A stretch of DNA of 64,000 bases from Lachnospiraceae bacterium UBA1683 (GCA_002320245.1 DCKD01000023.1:17182-81181), one strand, 5' to 3'; shown: positions 50,836 to 58,673, numbered from the stretch's first letter. The notes: generated by a model not told the origin, from the letters alone. Numbers and translations: made by a program.

Positions 50836-51282
50836 TCAGAAGCATCCCCCTGTGATTCCCATTTCCCGCATTTTTTCGTTTAGTTCCTTTAAAATCCTCT
50901 TGCGGCGGTTTTCAACCGTTCTCCGGCTGCATCCGCAGATCTGCGCCGCCTCTTTTGCGGATAATTCCTCAAAAAATAGAAGATACAGCAGATGGGCGTC
51001 CTCCTGCGGCAGGCCATCCATCACTTCCCGAAGCTTATCCACGCACATTTTTTTGATTGCGTTTTCCTCAAGGCTGTCTGTTACGGATATGACGGCTGCG
51101 CCTTCTCCTTCCAGAGCTTCAAGACTGTATACGCCATATTTTTGTTTCTGTTCCTGCTGATACCGCTCCCTGCGCCGGGACTGATACCATTCCAGGTAAA
51201 CCTCCCTTGTCACTTCCACGAGCGTGCCGCCATCCATACGCAGGATATAGCATTTTCTCTCTTTCGGTTTTTTACCACGCAT
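50836..51282 (-). CDS. Sigma-70 region 4-like regulator
   Basis: A 148-residue protein whose C-terminal half is a sigma region 4-type helix-turn-helix: LPQEDAHLLYLLFFEELSAK, then EAAQICGCSRRTVENRRKRILKEL. The N-terminal part is basic. ATG 51282 has GGAGGGG 6 bases before it. It overlaps the preceding sigma-like gene by 11 bases. It lacks a clear region 2, so it may act as a partner or as an ICE-specific activator (inference). Confidence 0.75.
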   Translation of the reverse strand: MRGKKPKERKCYILRMDGGTLVEVTREVYLEWYQSRRRERYQQEQKQKYGVYSLEALEGEGAAVISVTDSLEENAIKKMCVDKLREVMDGLPQEDAHLLYLLFFEELSAKEAAQICGCSRRTVENRRKRILKELNEKMREMGITGGCF

Positions 51283-51943
51283 GGGCATCCCCTCCTTTTT
51301 CCCTCTGTACAAAACCGGCGGCGTCACTCTCTGGAATGTCCGGATATTTTTTCCGTATCTGCCGGATAGAATTAGAAATGGTTTTCGATATAATGGGGGC
51401 AGCTACGCCAAGCTCCGTTGCGATCTCTTTCTGCGTTTTCTGGCAGAAGAAAAACTGCCTGACAATGAATCGCTGTCGTTCTGTCAAAAGCCCCATGATC
51501 TCCCCGACACTCTCTTTTTCAATGATCTGGTCTAAAAGAGGCTGCCCCACATCTGCCAGCAAACGCCAGTCCTCCGATACCGCACTGTATGAGATACGTC
51601 TTTCCTGCTCCTGTGATTCACGGTTGCGGCTTACCCTGTCCTCGCCTTCCAGAACCAGACGCACATACCACTCCTGGCAGTCAAAAAAGGATTCTGTGAT
51701 ACACAGCATTTCCCCGCACAACGGATACAGATAATCGCCGCAGGCATGAACCGGAAATACCGTTGCGTATTTCCCGATCCGGTACACGGCATATCCGCAC
51801 TGGTACACCATAATCTCCGCTTCTGTCCCCATACTCCTGCTGGCAACCACAGTTCCTATGTCCCGCAAGCGCTTCGCTGTCGGCAGGTCTCTCCTTTCCC
51901 CCGGATTCTCCACTGCCTGCTTGATTTCCCACAATGTCAGCAT
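51272..51943 (-). CDS. Sigma-factor-like regulator
   Basis: A 223-residue protein with a sigma region 4-like helix-turn-helix at the C-terminus (LTERQRFIVRQFFFCQKTQ, EIATELGVAAPIISKTISNSIRQIRKKYP). The middle (VHACGDYLYPLCGEMLCITES) is unlike sigma region 2 and holds several Cys. It overlaps the next gene by 11 bases, so the two regulators are made together. Likely control of transfer genes; the target is unknown. Confidence 0.72.
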   Translation of the reverse strand: MLTLWEIKQAVENPGERRDLPTAKRLRDIGTVVASRSMGTEAEIMVYQCGYAVYRIGKYATVFPVHACGDYLYPLCGEMLCITESFFDCQEWYVRLVLEGEDRVSRNRESQEQERRISYSAVSEDWRLLADVGQPLLDQIIEKESVGEIMGLLTERQRFIVRQFFFCQKTQKEIATELGVAAPIISKTISNSIRQIRKKYPDIPESDAAGFVQREKGGDAHAW

Positions 51944-52009
51944 ATAAAGCCACCTTTCCGCCCGAAGGCTCCGGGCGGCCAGAAAACAGGGGCATTACAG
52001 GAATCAAAA

Positions 52010-52078
52010 AGGCAGTAAAAAATGGCTCCCGGCCCGCCCGTTTTTTTTAACGGGAGCCTGAAACTCCTTTTACTGCCT
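52010..52078. promoter_or_regulatory. Nested hairpins upstream of sigma-like genes
   Basis: Outer perfect 11-base arms AGGCAGTAAAA / TTTTACTGCCT. Inside are GGCTCCCG / CGGGAGCC and a competing pair CCCGTT / AACGGG around a T-run of eight. Since the last two share bases, they exclude one another, as in attenuators. It lies 67 bases upstream of the regulator start. Confidence 0.5.
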
Positions 52079-52154
52079 GTGACAGATACCACTTATGAAA
52101 CAGCCTGAATGTTTTGTTTCCCTACACGATAAAGCGGCTGCTATCTTACCTGCT

Positions 52155-52250
52155 TTACCGGATTTTCCGGCAGGGAAACCCCGGATTTTCCGGTTTCCCC
52201 GTTTTTCTTGTCCTTTTCAAAAAATACTGAAAAATCGCCCATCGCATCAT
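52155..52250 (-). CDS. Possible 31-aa basic leader peptide
   Basis: A short frame, MMRWAIFQYFLKRTRKTGKP and eleven more residues, with GGAGGGG about 11 bases before ATG 52250. It lies upstream of the sigma-like pair and could be a small ICE protein or leader peptide. The rest of 51944-52415 has no other credible gene. Confidence 0.33.
   Translation of the reverse strand: MMRWAIFQYFLKRTRKTGKPENPGFPCRKIR
52158..52193. repeat. Two direct copies of CCGGATTTTCCGG
   Basis: Identical 13-mers at 52158-52170 and 52181-52193, spaced 23 bases start to start; the second is within a larger stem GGGAAACC...GGTTTCCC. A similar sequence lies upstream of the Maff2 gene. Confidence 0.5.
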
Positions 52251-52415
52251 AAGGGCATCCCCTCCGGTATGCCAGGTTTTCTTCCTTCGTCACGTTCCAT
52301 CCCTCCTTCCATTCCTGCACACATCCTGTTTCCTGCTGAACTTAGCGTAACATCCGGGCGTCCCTTTTTCTTTATCATGGATTGGGAAATCCGCCCACAA
52401 TCCTATGGGAATCCT

Positions 52416-52772
52416 TTATTCCTCACGGCAGTGGATAGCGTCAATCAGTGCGTCCACCGTCCGCAGCACCACCTCCTTATCTCCCCGCTTCAGATGCCGC
52501 ACCCGGTATAACAGCCGCTGCACCTGCCCGTCCCCTTCCAGGAACTCCACGTCCCCAAGCAGTTCACTGGCGCTCATGCCAAGCGCCTGTGCCAGCCGTT
52601 TGAACACCTCTATGGACATATCGCTCTGCCCGCCTTCCACCCGGCTCACTGTATTCAGGCTGACATCCGCCATCTCCGCCAGTTTTTCCTGCGGCCAACG
52701 AAGCTCCTGCCTCCGTTTCCGGATGCGCTCCCCTATCTCAATCAATCCCTGCGACAATGCACGGCTGCCCAA
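52416..52772 (-). CDS. XRE-family transcriptional regulator
   Basis: A 118-residue repressor-like protein. The helix-turn-helix is at 10-65: IGERIRKRRQELRWPQEKLA, EMADVSLNTVSRVEGGQS and SIEVFKRLAQALGMSASELL. The C-terminal helices may dimerise. It is encoded separately from the plasmid-type maintenance genes and upstream of the sigma-like pair, so it is a candidate master switch of ICE transfer (inference). A dispersed dyad lies 34 bases upstream of its start and could be its operator. Confidence 0.88.
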   Translation of the reverse strand: MGSRALSQGLIEIGERIRKRRQELRWPQEKLAEMADVSLNTVSRVEGGQSDMSIEVFKRLAQALGMSASELLGDVEFLEGDGQVQRLLYRVRHLKRGDKEVVLRTVDALIDAIHCREE

Positions 52773-52805
52773 TACAGCGCCTCCTTCCCTCTCTTTGAAT
52801 TTCCC

Positions 52806-52836
52806 GGAACTTTACGACATCGTGGCGCAAAGTTCC
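52806..52836. repeat. Dispersed dyad, copy 3, upstream of XRE gene
   Basis: GGAACTTTACG-N9-CGCAAAGTTCC, 31 bases with one mismatch in the arms. Same core as copies 1 and 2. Confidence 0.65.
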
Positions 52837-52848
52837 CCAAAGCAGAAA

Positions 52849-52876
52849 AAACAGCCAAACCGAAATTTAGCTGTTT
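52849..52876 (-). terminator. Terminator after small membrane protein gene
   Basis: On the minus strand AAACAGC, 14-base loop, GCTGTTT and further T. It lies 50 bases past the stop at 52926 and closes the repA-par operon. Confidence 0.65.
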
Positions 52877-52925
52877 CAGGAACCTCTATTCACTTTTCTG
52901 TCCTCTCCGCCTTTCATCACTCCGC

Positions 52926-53270
52926 TTATTTTGCTATACACTTTCTGGCTAACTTCAACACCACTGTCCCAAAGCACCAAACCAGATAATATCCTGCCAG
53001 AACCAACTGCCAGATTAAAATAACGCCGCCGATCACACCGCCAATAAGCAGGTTCATCGCCAACACACCCACTGTGCCGCCAAGATCCAACCCTTTCGGG
53101 ACTACCCACACAAACATCCGGTGTATGCCAAAGGGAATCCCTGCCAGTATCCACAGTTTCAGGTAATCGCACATGCCGTTTTCCACACACAGCGGATAAA
53201 ACAAAGCTGCCAGAAACACCGCTGCGCCTACCGGAATTACCACTTTTCTTAAAAATTTACCTGCACTCAT
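52926..53270 (-). CDS. Conserved ICE membrane protein (DUF6050-like)
   Basis: A 114-residue protein with three to four hydrophobic helices (VVIPVGAAVFLAALFYPLC, LKLWILAGIPFGIHRMFVWV, LGGTVGVLAMNLLIGGVIGGVI, VLAGYYLVWCFGTVVLKLA). ATG 53270 follows GGAGGCGG, which is within the last codons of repA. It lies last in the repA operon. The DUF6050 name is a tentative recall. Function unknown. Confidence 0.65.
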   Translation of the reverse strand: MSAGKFLRKVVIPVGAAVFLAALFYPLCVENGMCDYLKLWILAGIPFGIHRMFVWVVPKGLDLGGTVGVLAMNLLIGGVIGGVILIWQLVLAGYYLVWCFGTVVLKLARKCIAK

Positions 53271-53271
53271 G

Positions 53272-54408
53272 TTATCCGCCTCCGTACATATCATGGTTTA
53301 CTTCCGCCTGATAATAATGGTCTATCGTCAACGCAGAGTTATAGAGCGTTGTCAGCAGATAAGACTTGATATTCCCGACCTTTGTCGTGTTCCGCTGCAG
53401 GCAGAAGCGGACATACTCAATATGTGAGTGCGTGAGTTTCATAAACCGGCTCTTGACTACCGGCACAGGCTTGTCCTCCCCGGCAATCCGCACCCTTCCG
53501 CTGTCCGGCATTACCATAACCTCCACCATCAGCTCAACCAGCTCGTCCACTTCCTCCTTTGTATGTGGCGTTTCATACTGGAAGCACCCGTAAGAAATAT
53601 TTTCCCGTATCACTTCCCTGTAAGCCGCCATCTGTCCCATCACATCCATCGTCCCCACTGTTTCCGCCTGATTAATGGGATTCGATTGGATAGGCTCCGT
53701 CCCACTTATATCAGTTTCGTTATATTCTGTCTCACTGTAATCAGTCTCATTTATTTCAGTCTTGTTAATATCAGTCTTATTAGATTGTGATTTTGGAAAT
53801 TCTTGAATTGTGGTTTCCACTATTCCAGAAATATGATTTTCACAATCCTTGAATTGTGGTTTTGGAAATTCTGGATTTGTGGTTTTCACAATTCCTGAAT
53901 TGTGGTTTTCATCATTCTTGAATTGTGATTCTGGAAATTCCTGAATTGTGGTTTCCACAACTCTTGAATTGTGATTTTCACTATTCTGTGTATCTGCGGG
54001 CTTTCCCGGCTGTTTTTCCGCCTGTCCCCCATCCGGGACATCCCGGATCATAAAATTTTTTACATAAATCACATTCGGTTTGCCCAATCCCAGACGCTTC
54101 TTTTCAATCAATCCAATCCCTTTATCCGTATCCAGTTCCTTCAGCAATTTGACCGCTTTCTGTGTGCCGCAGTTTAAAAGCTCCGCTATTTCCTCTACCG
54201 TAAACACAATATACACCCTGTCTTTTTCATCAAACAAGCGGTTTTTAATGCTAAGGCTCATACGGTCTAATAAAATACCGTATAAAACCTTTGCTTCGCA
54301 GGAAAGGGATTTGAAGCACTCTGCCGTAAACAGCACCTTCGGAACCCGGTAAAAGCTGTACTGCTCCGCCTCCATGCCACGGAAATACTCAAACTGTATT
54401 TTCTGCAT
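53272..54408 (-). CDS. repA: RepA_N-family replication initiator
   Basis: A 378-residue initiator. The N-terminal RepA_N domain (about 1-120) has FYRVPKVLFTAECFKSLSCEAK, VLYGILLDRMSLSIKN and VYIVFTVEEIAELLNCG. The middle (about 140-235) consists of repeats: three 23-residue units (ENHNSGIVKTTNPEFPKPQF and variants) and then five-residue units of the TDINK/TEINE type. At the DNA level these are 23-bp and 15-bp direct repeats. The C-terminus (about 250-378) is conserved in this family. In RepA_N plasmids the origin lies inside repA, and this array fits that. It implies that the ICE can replicate as a circle. Confidence 0.92.
   Translation of the reverse strand: MQKIQFEYFRGMEAEQYSFYRVPKVLFTAECFKSLSCEAKVLYGILLDRMSLSIKNRLFDEKDRVYIVFTVEEIAELLNCGTQKAVKLLKELDTDKGIGLIEKKRLGLGKPNVIYVKNFMIRDVPDGGQAEKQPGKPADTQNSENHNSRVVETTIQEFPESQFKNDENHNSGIVKTTNPEFPKPQFKDCENHISGIVETTIQEFPKSQSNKTDINKTEINETDYSETEYNETDISGTEPIQSNPINQAETVGTMDVMGQMAAYREVIRENISYGCFQYETPHTKEEVDELVELMVEVMVMPDSGRVRIAGEDKPVPVVKSRFMKLTHSHIEYVRFCLQRNTTKVGNIKSYLLTTLYNSALTIDHYYQAEVNHDMYGGG
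53711..53785. repeat. Five 15-bp direct repeats in repA
   Basis: TCAGT (once TCTGT) recurs at 53711, 53726, 53741, 53756 and 53771, exactly 15 bases apart, with A/T-rich remainder such as CTCATTTATT. It abuts the iterons and could be the melting region of the origin (inference). Confidence 0.75.
53779..53985. repeat. Nine 23-bp iterons within repA (putative oriV)
   Basis: Nine head-to-tail units start at 53779, 53802, 53825, 53848, 53871, 53894, 53917, 53940 and 53963, all exactly 23 bases. The consensus is CYTGAATTGTGRTTTYCACA followed by ATT. The units at 53779 and 53825 are the most diverged. Since 23 is not a multiple of three, the protein repeat is 23 residues per three units. Expected binding site of RepA. 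Confidence 0.88.
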
Positions 54409-55297
54409 CTTCTCTTTCCTCCTCCCCGTAGTTCTGTTTCCATTCTTCCAGAAGTGAATAGATCACCTCCTCAATCTGGCTCTTTGTGTATGCTGGCGGG
54501 AAATAGCTGTGGATCTTCTTTGCAGAGATCGTCACGCCGCCGTTACCGCCCTCTTTCCTGACAAGGGCCGCATAGACCATGCCCTCTGTCAATTCTCCCA
54601 TTCTGCTGCTTTCCTTTAACTTCTCCGCCTGTGCTTTGGACGGGAATATGCCGCTGTTCTGAACCGCATCCACAAGCCATCTCTGTTCTTCCGGTTTCAG
54701 ATAGGACAATATCTCCCCGGCCACCATCGGGATTTTCTTTGCATCCACATAGTCCAGCAATTCCTCTACAAGCTCCGCCAACCGTATGTACCTCTGAACC
54801 GTCCTGCCACTGTCCCCGGCGGCTTCCCCCACCGTATCAGCGGTAAACTTATCCCCTTTGCTCCCCTGATGCTTCATGGCTTCGTATTTCATCTTATAGG
54901 CTTTTGCCTTTTCAGAAGGAAGCACGTCCTCCCTCTGGATATTGGCGTCCACCATGATCACTGTGGCGGCATCATCATCCAGTTCCCGGATAATGACCGG
55001 CATTTCCATTATCCCCGCAAGTTCACAGGCCCTCCGGCGGCGGTGTCCCGATATGACTTCATATCCCCCTTCCGGGCGGGTACGGACAATCCCCGGCACC
55101 AATACCCCATGCTGCTTTACACTCTCCACCGTCTCCTGCATTTTTTCATCATCAGCCACCCGGAACGGATGGCCTTTGAATGGATGGAGCTGGCTGACCG
55201 GGACAGACGTGACCGTTTCGCCGGATTGTGCTTCACTGGTTCCGAACAGATCGTCGTAGGAAGTCAGTTTTACCTTCTGTGCGCTTTTACTCTTCAT
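54389..55297 (-). CDS. parB: ParB-like partition protein
   Basis: A 302-residue ParB/Spo0J family protein. The N-terminal nuclease-like/CTPase fold has VPVSQLHPFKGHPFRVADDEK, HGVLVPGIVRTRPEGGYEVI and SGHRRRRACELAG (about 85-95). The helix-turn-helix follows (TVGEAAGDSGRTVQRYIRLAEL). The C-terminal part carries IHSYFPPAYTKSQIEEVIYS. It overlaps parA by 11 bases and repA by 20 bases. It would bind a parS-like site near the origin; such a site was not identified. Confidence 0.92.
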   Translation of the reverse strand: MKSKSAQKVKLTSYDDLFGTSEAQSGETVTSVPVSQLHPFKGHPFRVADDEKMQETVESVKQHGVLVPGIVRTRPEGGYEVISGHRRRRACELAGIMEMPVIIRELDDDAATVIMVDANIQREDVLPSEKAKAYKMKYEAMKHQGSKGDKFTADTVGEAAGDSGRTVQRYIRLAELVEELLDYVDAKKIPMVAGEILSYLKPEEQRWLVDAVQNSGIFPSKAQAEKLKESSRMGELTEGMVYAALVRKEGGNGGVTISAKKIHSYFPPAYTKSQIEEVIYSLLEEWKQNYGEEEREDAENTV

Positions 55298-56072
55298 TAT
55301 CCAGCACCTCCCCTGTCAGGGAACGGTATCCCTCCGCAACAATCCCTTTTGGATCATGCAGGTAAATACTCTTTCCTTCCGCTGTAGTCTCTGCCGCCCT
55401 TACCGAAAGCGGGATGCAGTTCTCAAAAATATGTATCTTATCCCCGTAAACCTCCCGGATCTGCCCGGAAATATCCTTTGCAAAATTTGTCCTCCGGTCA
55501 ACCTTTGTCAGCAGGATTCCCATAATGGAAAGATTATGGTTCAACTTTCTATGTACCCGTCCGATGGTCTTAATCAACTGCTGTAACCCTTTTACCGGGA
55601 GATACGCCGCTTCTACGGGGATCAGTACACTATCCGCTGCTACGAGAGCATTTATCGTAATCATTCCTAATGAGGGCATACAGTCAATCAGAATATAGTC
55701 ATACTGCCCTTTCAGCGTGTATAAATACTGGCGCAGCACCATCTCACGGCTCATAACATTCACAAGGGATGTTTCCAGTCCCGCCAGTTCGATATTAGCC
55801 GGGATAAAATCAATCCCTTCCTCATGGTGGATGATCCCCTCGCCCGGCTCCAAATCTTCATCATTGATCACCTTTTCCATGATATTCACAAGCGTCACAT
55901 CCAGCTCGTCCGGCTCAGCGATTCCCAAACTAACCGCCATGCTGCCCTGTGCGTCTGCCTCCACCAGAAGCACTTTTTTTCCTTCCCTTGCCAGTCCGAT
56001 CCCTAAATTTACACAGGTGGTGGTCTTGCCGACTCCACCTTTCTGGTTTGCGATTGCGATTACTCTGCACAT
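55287..56072 (-). CDS. parA: ParA/Soj partition ATPase
   Basis: A 261-residue Walker-type ATPase. The deviant Walker A is ANQKGGVGKTTTCVNL (about 8-24), followed by VLLVEADAQGSMAVSLG and the Walker B-like YDYILIDCMPSLGMIT. Soj/ParA members without an N-terminal helix-turn-helix, like this one, depend on ParB for DNA contact. It would place copies of the circular ICE in both daughter cells. First of the parA-parB-repA set, which overlap and are one operon. Confidence 0.95.
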   Translation of the reverse strand: MCRVIAIANQKGGVGKTTTCVNLGIGLAREGKKVLLVEADAQGSMAVSLGIAEPDELDVTLVNIMEKVINDEDLEPGEGIIHHEEGIDFIPANIELAGLETSLVNVMSREMVLRQYLYTLKGQYDYILIDCMPSLGMITINALVAADSVLIPVEAAYLPVKGLQQLIKTIGRVHRKLNHNLSIMGILLTKVDRRTNFAKDISGQIREVYGDKIHIFENCIPLSVRAAETTAEGKSIYLHDPKGIVAEGYRSLTGEVLDNEE

Positions 56073-56081
56073 ACTTCGTAC

Positions 56082-56249
56082 CTACCTTTCTTTTTTCTCT
56101 ATCTCTGAATAAATACGAAAATACTTATTCGTTCCTTTGTTTGTAAATGGTTCCGATGTCCGCAGAACTTCAATTTCCTCATGCTGCTCCAAGAGCTTTC
56201 TGAACCATCGAATATCTCCCAATGTTCCCTGTAACCTAACCTTCAGCAT
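56082..56249 (-). CDS. DUF3970-like small protein
   Basis: A 55-residue protein: MLKVRLQGTLGDIRWFRKLLEQ followed by HEEIEVLRTSEPFTNKGTNKYF. The pattern matches small DUF3970 proteins of Firmicutes mobile elements. ATG 56249 follows GGGAGG; it overlaps the preceding DUF6075 gene by 14 bases and is 9 bases before parA. Function unknown. Confidence 0.75.
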   Translation of the reverse strand: MLKVRLQGTLGDIRWFRKLLEQHEEIEVLRTSEPFTNKGTNKYFRIYSEIEKKER

Positions 56250-56712
56250 ACATATCCTCCCAATCCACGTAGTAGCAATATTCCGGATAACGGATTTTAA
56301 TCGCTTCCCCAAAATATCTTGCATACCCACAGCAGAATAATTCCTCCACCGTATAACAACTGATTTCCCTTAACTGACCGTCCGTATCCGAATCGTCATA
56401 CTCATAAACGCTCGGCGTACCATTGCAGTACAGGTTAAATGCCATCCGGACAATCTTTACACTTCCGCTGGTCTGCCAGCCTTCATGCAGGCACTCAGGT
56501 TTCACATTCCCTGTCCTGAAATCATATATCCGGTCTACATGTTCTCTTGTATCCCAATCAATCCCAAGACAATAAACCAACGCCTTGTGATACACATCCT
56601 GATAACGGCATTTGGGAAGGTATTTTTTATAAAAATCTTCATGTGCCTGATTCTTGAAAGTAATTGTGCGAGTAACCTTTTCTTTGTCTGCACTTGTCGC
56701 TGTGTTTGCCAT
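56236..56712 (-). CDS. DUF6075 family protein
   Basis: A 158-residue protein. The conserved core is CLGIDWDTREHVDRIYDFRTG, then VKPECLHEGWQTSGSVKIVR, MAFNLYCNGTPSVYEYDDSD and ELFCCGYARYFGEAIKIRYPEY. This is the DUF6075 family common in Clostridia mobile elements. AGGAGG lies 8 bases before the ATG. First gene of the maintenance operon; function unknown. Confidence 0.85.
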   Translation of the reverse strand: MANTATSADKEKVTRTITFKNQAHEDFYKKYLPKCRYQDVYHKALVYCLGIDWDTREHVDRIYDFRTGNVKPECLHEGWQTSGSVKIVRMAFNLYCNGTPSVYEYDDSDTDGQLREISCYTVEELFCCGYARYFGEAIKIRYPEYCYYVDWEDMYAEG

Positions 56713-56855
56713 TTTATTTTCCTCCTTAATCTCCGCTTTCTTGCCTTTTCTAAATCATAATAAGTTTCATAAAAGTTAAATCTAAGATAATAAGCGGGCA
56801 AACATTTAATAACTCCACGTATCGCCCACTGATTTTTCCGTAAAGTTTTTTGAAG

Positions 56856-56890
56856 ATTCATACCATCAAAAAATTTTTGATGGTATGAAT
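56856..56890. repeat. Perfect 35-bp palindrome near ICE right end
   Basis: Seventeen-base arms (ATTCATACCATCAAAAA and its complement) around a single A. It lies 144 bases before the first gene of the maintenance operon and 150 bases inside the ICE end. Candidate operator, hairpin origin or recombinase site. Confidence 0.8.
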
Positions 56891-56980
56891 TTACTTCCAG
56901 TTCCGGAACTTTCATGTTATACTTTTCGTAACGTTACTTCACATACTTTCAGGTGTTGAAAACCTGCTGAAATGAAAAAT

Positions 56981-57026
56981 GGACTAAGCAGAATCCCCTG
57001 TTTTTCAAGGTTTTCTAACTTAGTCC
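56981..57026. other. Inverted pair at ICE right terminus
   Basis: GGACTAAG and CTTAGTCC, with further partial pairing (AGAA / TTCT), separated by 30 bases. Placed exactly at the ICE/chromosome border, so possibly the end site bound by the integrase. It could also act as a hairpin terminator for the truncated protease. Confidence 0.5.
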
Positions 57027-58673
57027 TATTATATCAGCATCATACAGGTAAGCATCATTGCCATTCACAATTCCCCACTCCATCAGCAGTGCCGAGCTTC
57101 CGGTCACGAACGGCGTTGCAAAAGAGGTTCCCGTCATTTCAGCATACCCGCCGCCCGGCTGCACGGCAGTCACCGCCACTCCGGGCGCCACAATATCCGG
57201 TTTGAATGCCGCCGTACCTTCCTGTGCATTCAGCGCTCCCCTGCCGGAAAAATCCGCATAACTGAATGTCCGTGAATCATAAGCCCCCACCGTAACCACA
57301 CGGGCTGCTGTAGAAGGAATCGTTATGGTATTGGCACTGTTCGGAAGCAGAAATGCCGTTCCGACATTCAGGGCGCTCTGGCTTGGCAGCCACAACTGGT
57401 ACTCACCGGAAACAATCTGCCTCGGTGTCAGTACAATTCTCCATACTCCCGCATCTACATAAGTCTGTCTCGGCAGGAAATCGAGATAAATTTCCTGCCG
57501 CACGCTGTAGGGACTCGGTTCTCCATAATACAGCAGAATTTCCGTTCCGCCCATAACAAACCGCTGTGCCCCCAAAATCTCCTGAATCGGTCCCACCCGA
57601 ACACCGGACGGGCTCACGATTGAAATATCAACCGCATCCACATAGGATTTCCATATCTGTACATTCAGCCCCGTCTCCCGCATCTGCACTCCAAGCTGAA
57701 TCTCATCTTCCCGCTCTTCCTCCAGCCGCCCCGCCGTATGCCCTGCCGTTGCTCCTTCATTGCCACTGCCGACACAGATAACACTCTTCCAGTAATTGGA
57801 TATATCATCCAGAAAACGTTCCACAAGAGAAGTCCCGTCATGTGCACCATATGTATTCCCAAAGCTGAGATTCAAAGCTACCGGCATCCGGTACTCCAAC
57901 GCCTTCCTTATCACATAGTCAACGCCCTGCATCAGCTCCGTGGTCCGTGGAAACCCTTCCGCTCTGGGGCTGCCCATTTTCACAACAATCAGCTCGCTCT
58001 CCGGAGCGACTCCCACATTCCTGATTGCCCCTCCTTCCATTTCCGGACCCCCACTGCCTGCCGCAATACCCGCCACGGCAGTTCCATGCCCGGATATGTC
58101 TGTGCTTGGCACAATCTGCATCCTCTCCGCAGCCGTACCGGCTGATAGTGCCTCATCAATCTGTTCCCGTGTATATTCAGTCCCGACCGCATACCCCTGC
58201 GGCGGATTCCCCGGTATCGTCTGATCCCAGAGATTCCGGATTCTTGTTGTTCCGTCTGCATTCCGAAAATCCCTCAGCGTGTAATCAATTCCACTGTCCA
58301 CAATTCCAATCAATATACCTTCTCCACGCAAAGAAAAAGGAGTTTGCTGCACCGGACTGATGCAGGAAACTCTCTTTCCATTTTCCACCTGAAAAAATAA
58401 TCTCTTTGGTTTTTCCACATATTCAATTTCCGGAAAACTTGCCAGTTCTGGAATCCGCGATTCCGAAATTGTCACAATCGCGTATTCATTTGCAAGCTCC
58501 GTCACAGAAGCTGCAATCCCACGGACAACATCCAGGGAACCGGAATATTTCACAATCAAATCCCATTCCCGCTCAATTGGATTATATCCCACATCAAGCT
58601 CCAATGACCGCTCCCGCTCATCAGGCGACGCATCCAATGCGAGATTCAACAGATTTTCCAGTTTCTGACTCAT
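57015..58673 (-). pseudogene. S8 subtilisin-like protease, 3' end lost to ICE insertion
   Basis: A 552-residue protease frame of the Csp-like S8 family common in Lachnospiraceae. The catalytic triad is present: Asp in IGIVDSGIDYTL, His in ISGHGTAVAGIAAG and Ser in MTGTSFATPFVTGSS. Normal members continue after MEWGIVNGNDxYLYGE with about 35 residues (KVKAYLIRGAR...). Here the frame changes after AYLY to DADIIGLS and stops. The last eight residues are therefore encoded by the ICE. The core may still fold, but the conserved end is missing. It overlaps the rubrerythrin gene by 4 bases. Confidence 0.85.

Larger units (their letters stand above)
3700..57040. mobile_element. Tn1549-like ICE, right end at about 57040
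   Basis: The span from the putative oriT to the truncated protease gene has one complete set of conjugation, surface, replication and partition genes, in the order seen in Tn1549-type and C. difficile CTn elements. The right end is set where the S8 protease loses its family C-terminus (after ...NDAYLY). There an inverted pair GGACTAAG / CTTAGTCC (56981-56988 and 57019-57026) may be the terminal site. The left end and integrase were not found; the two-component system and the decayed genes at 1-3700 may also be part of it. Confidence 0.8.

Noticed and set aside
53779..53985. CRISPR array
   Set aside because: Units are contiguous without spacers and lie inside the repA coding frame.
56535..56915. 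A 126-residue minus-strand frame overlapping the DUF6075 gene
   Set aside because: Most of it is out of frame with a well-supported family gene, it contains the 35-bp palindrome and the ribosome site of that gene, and it shows no family motif.
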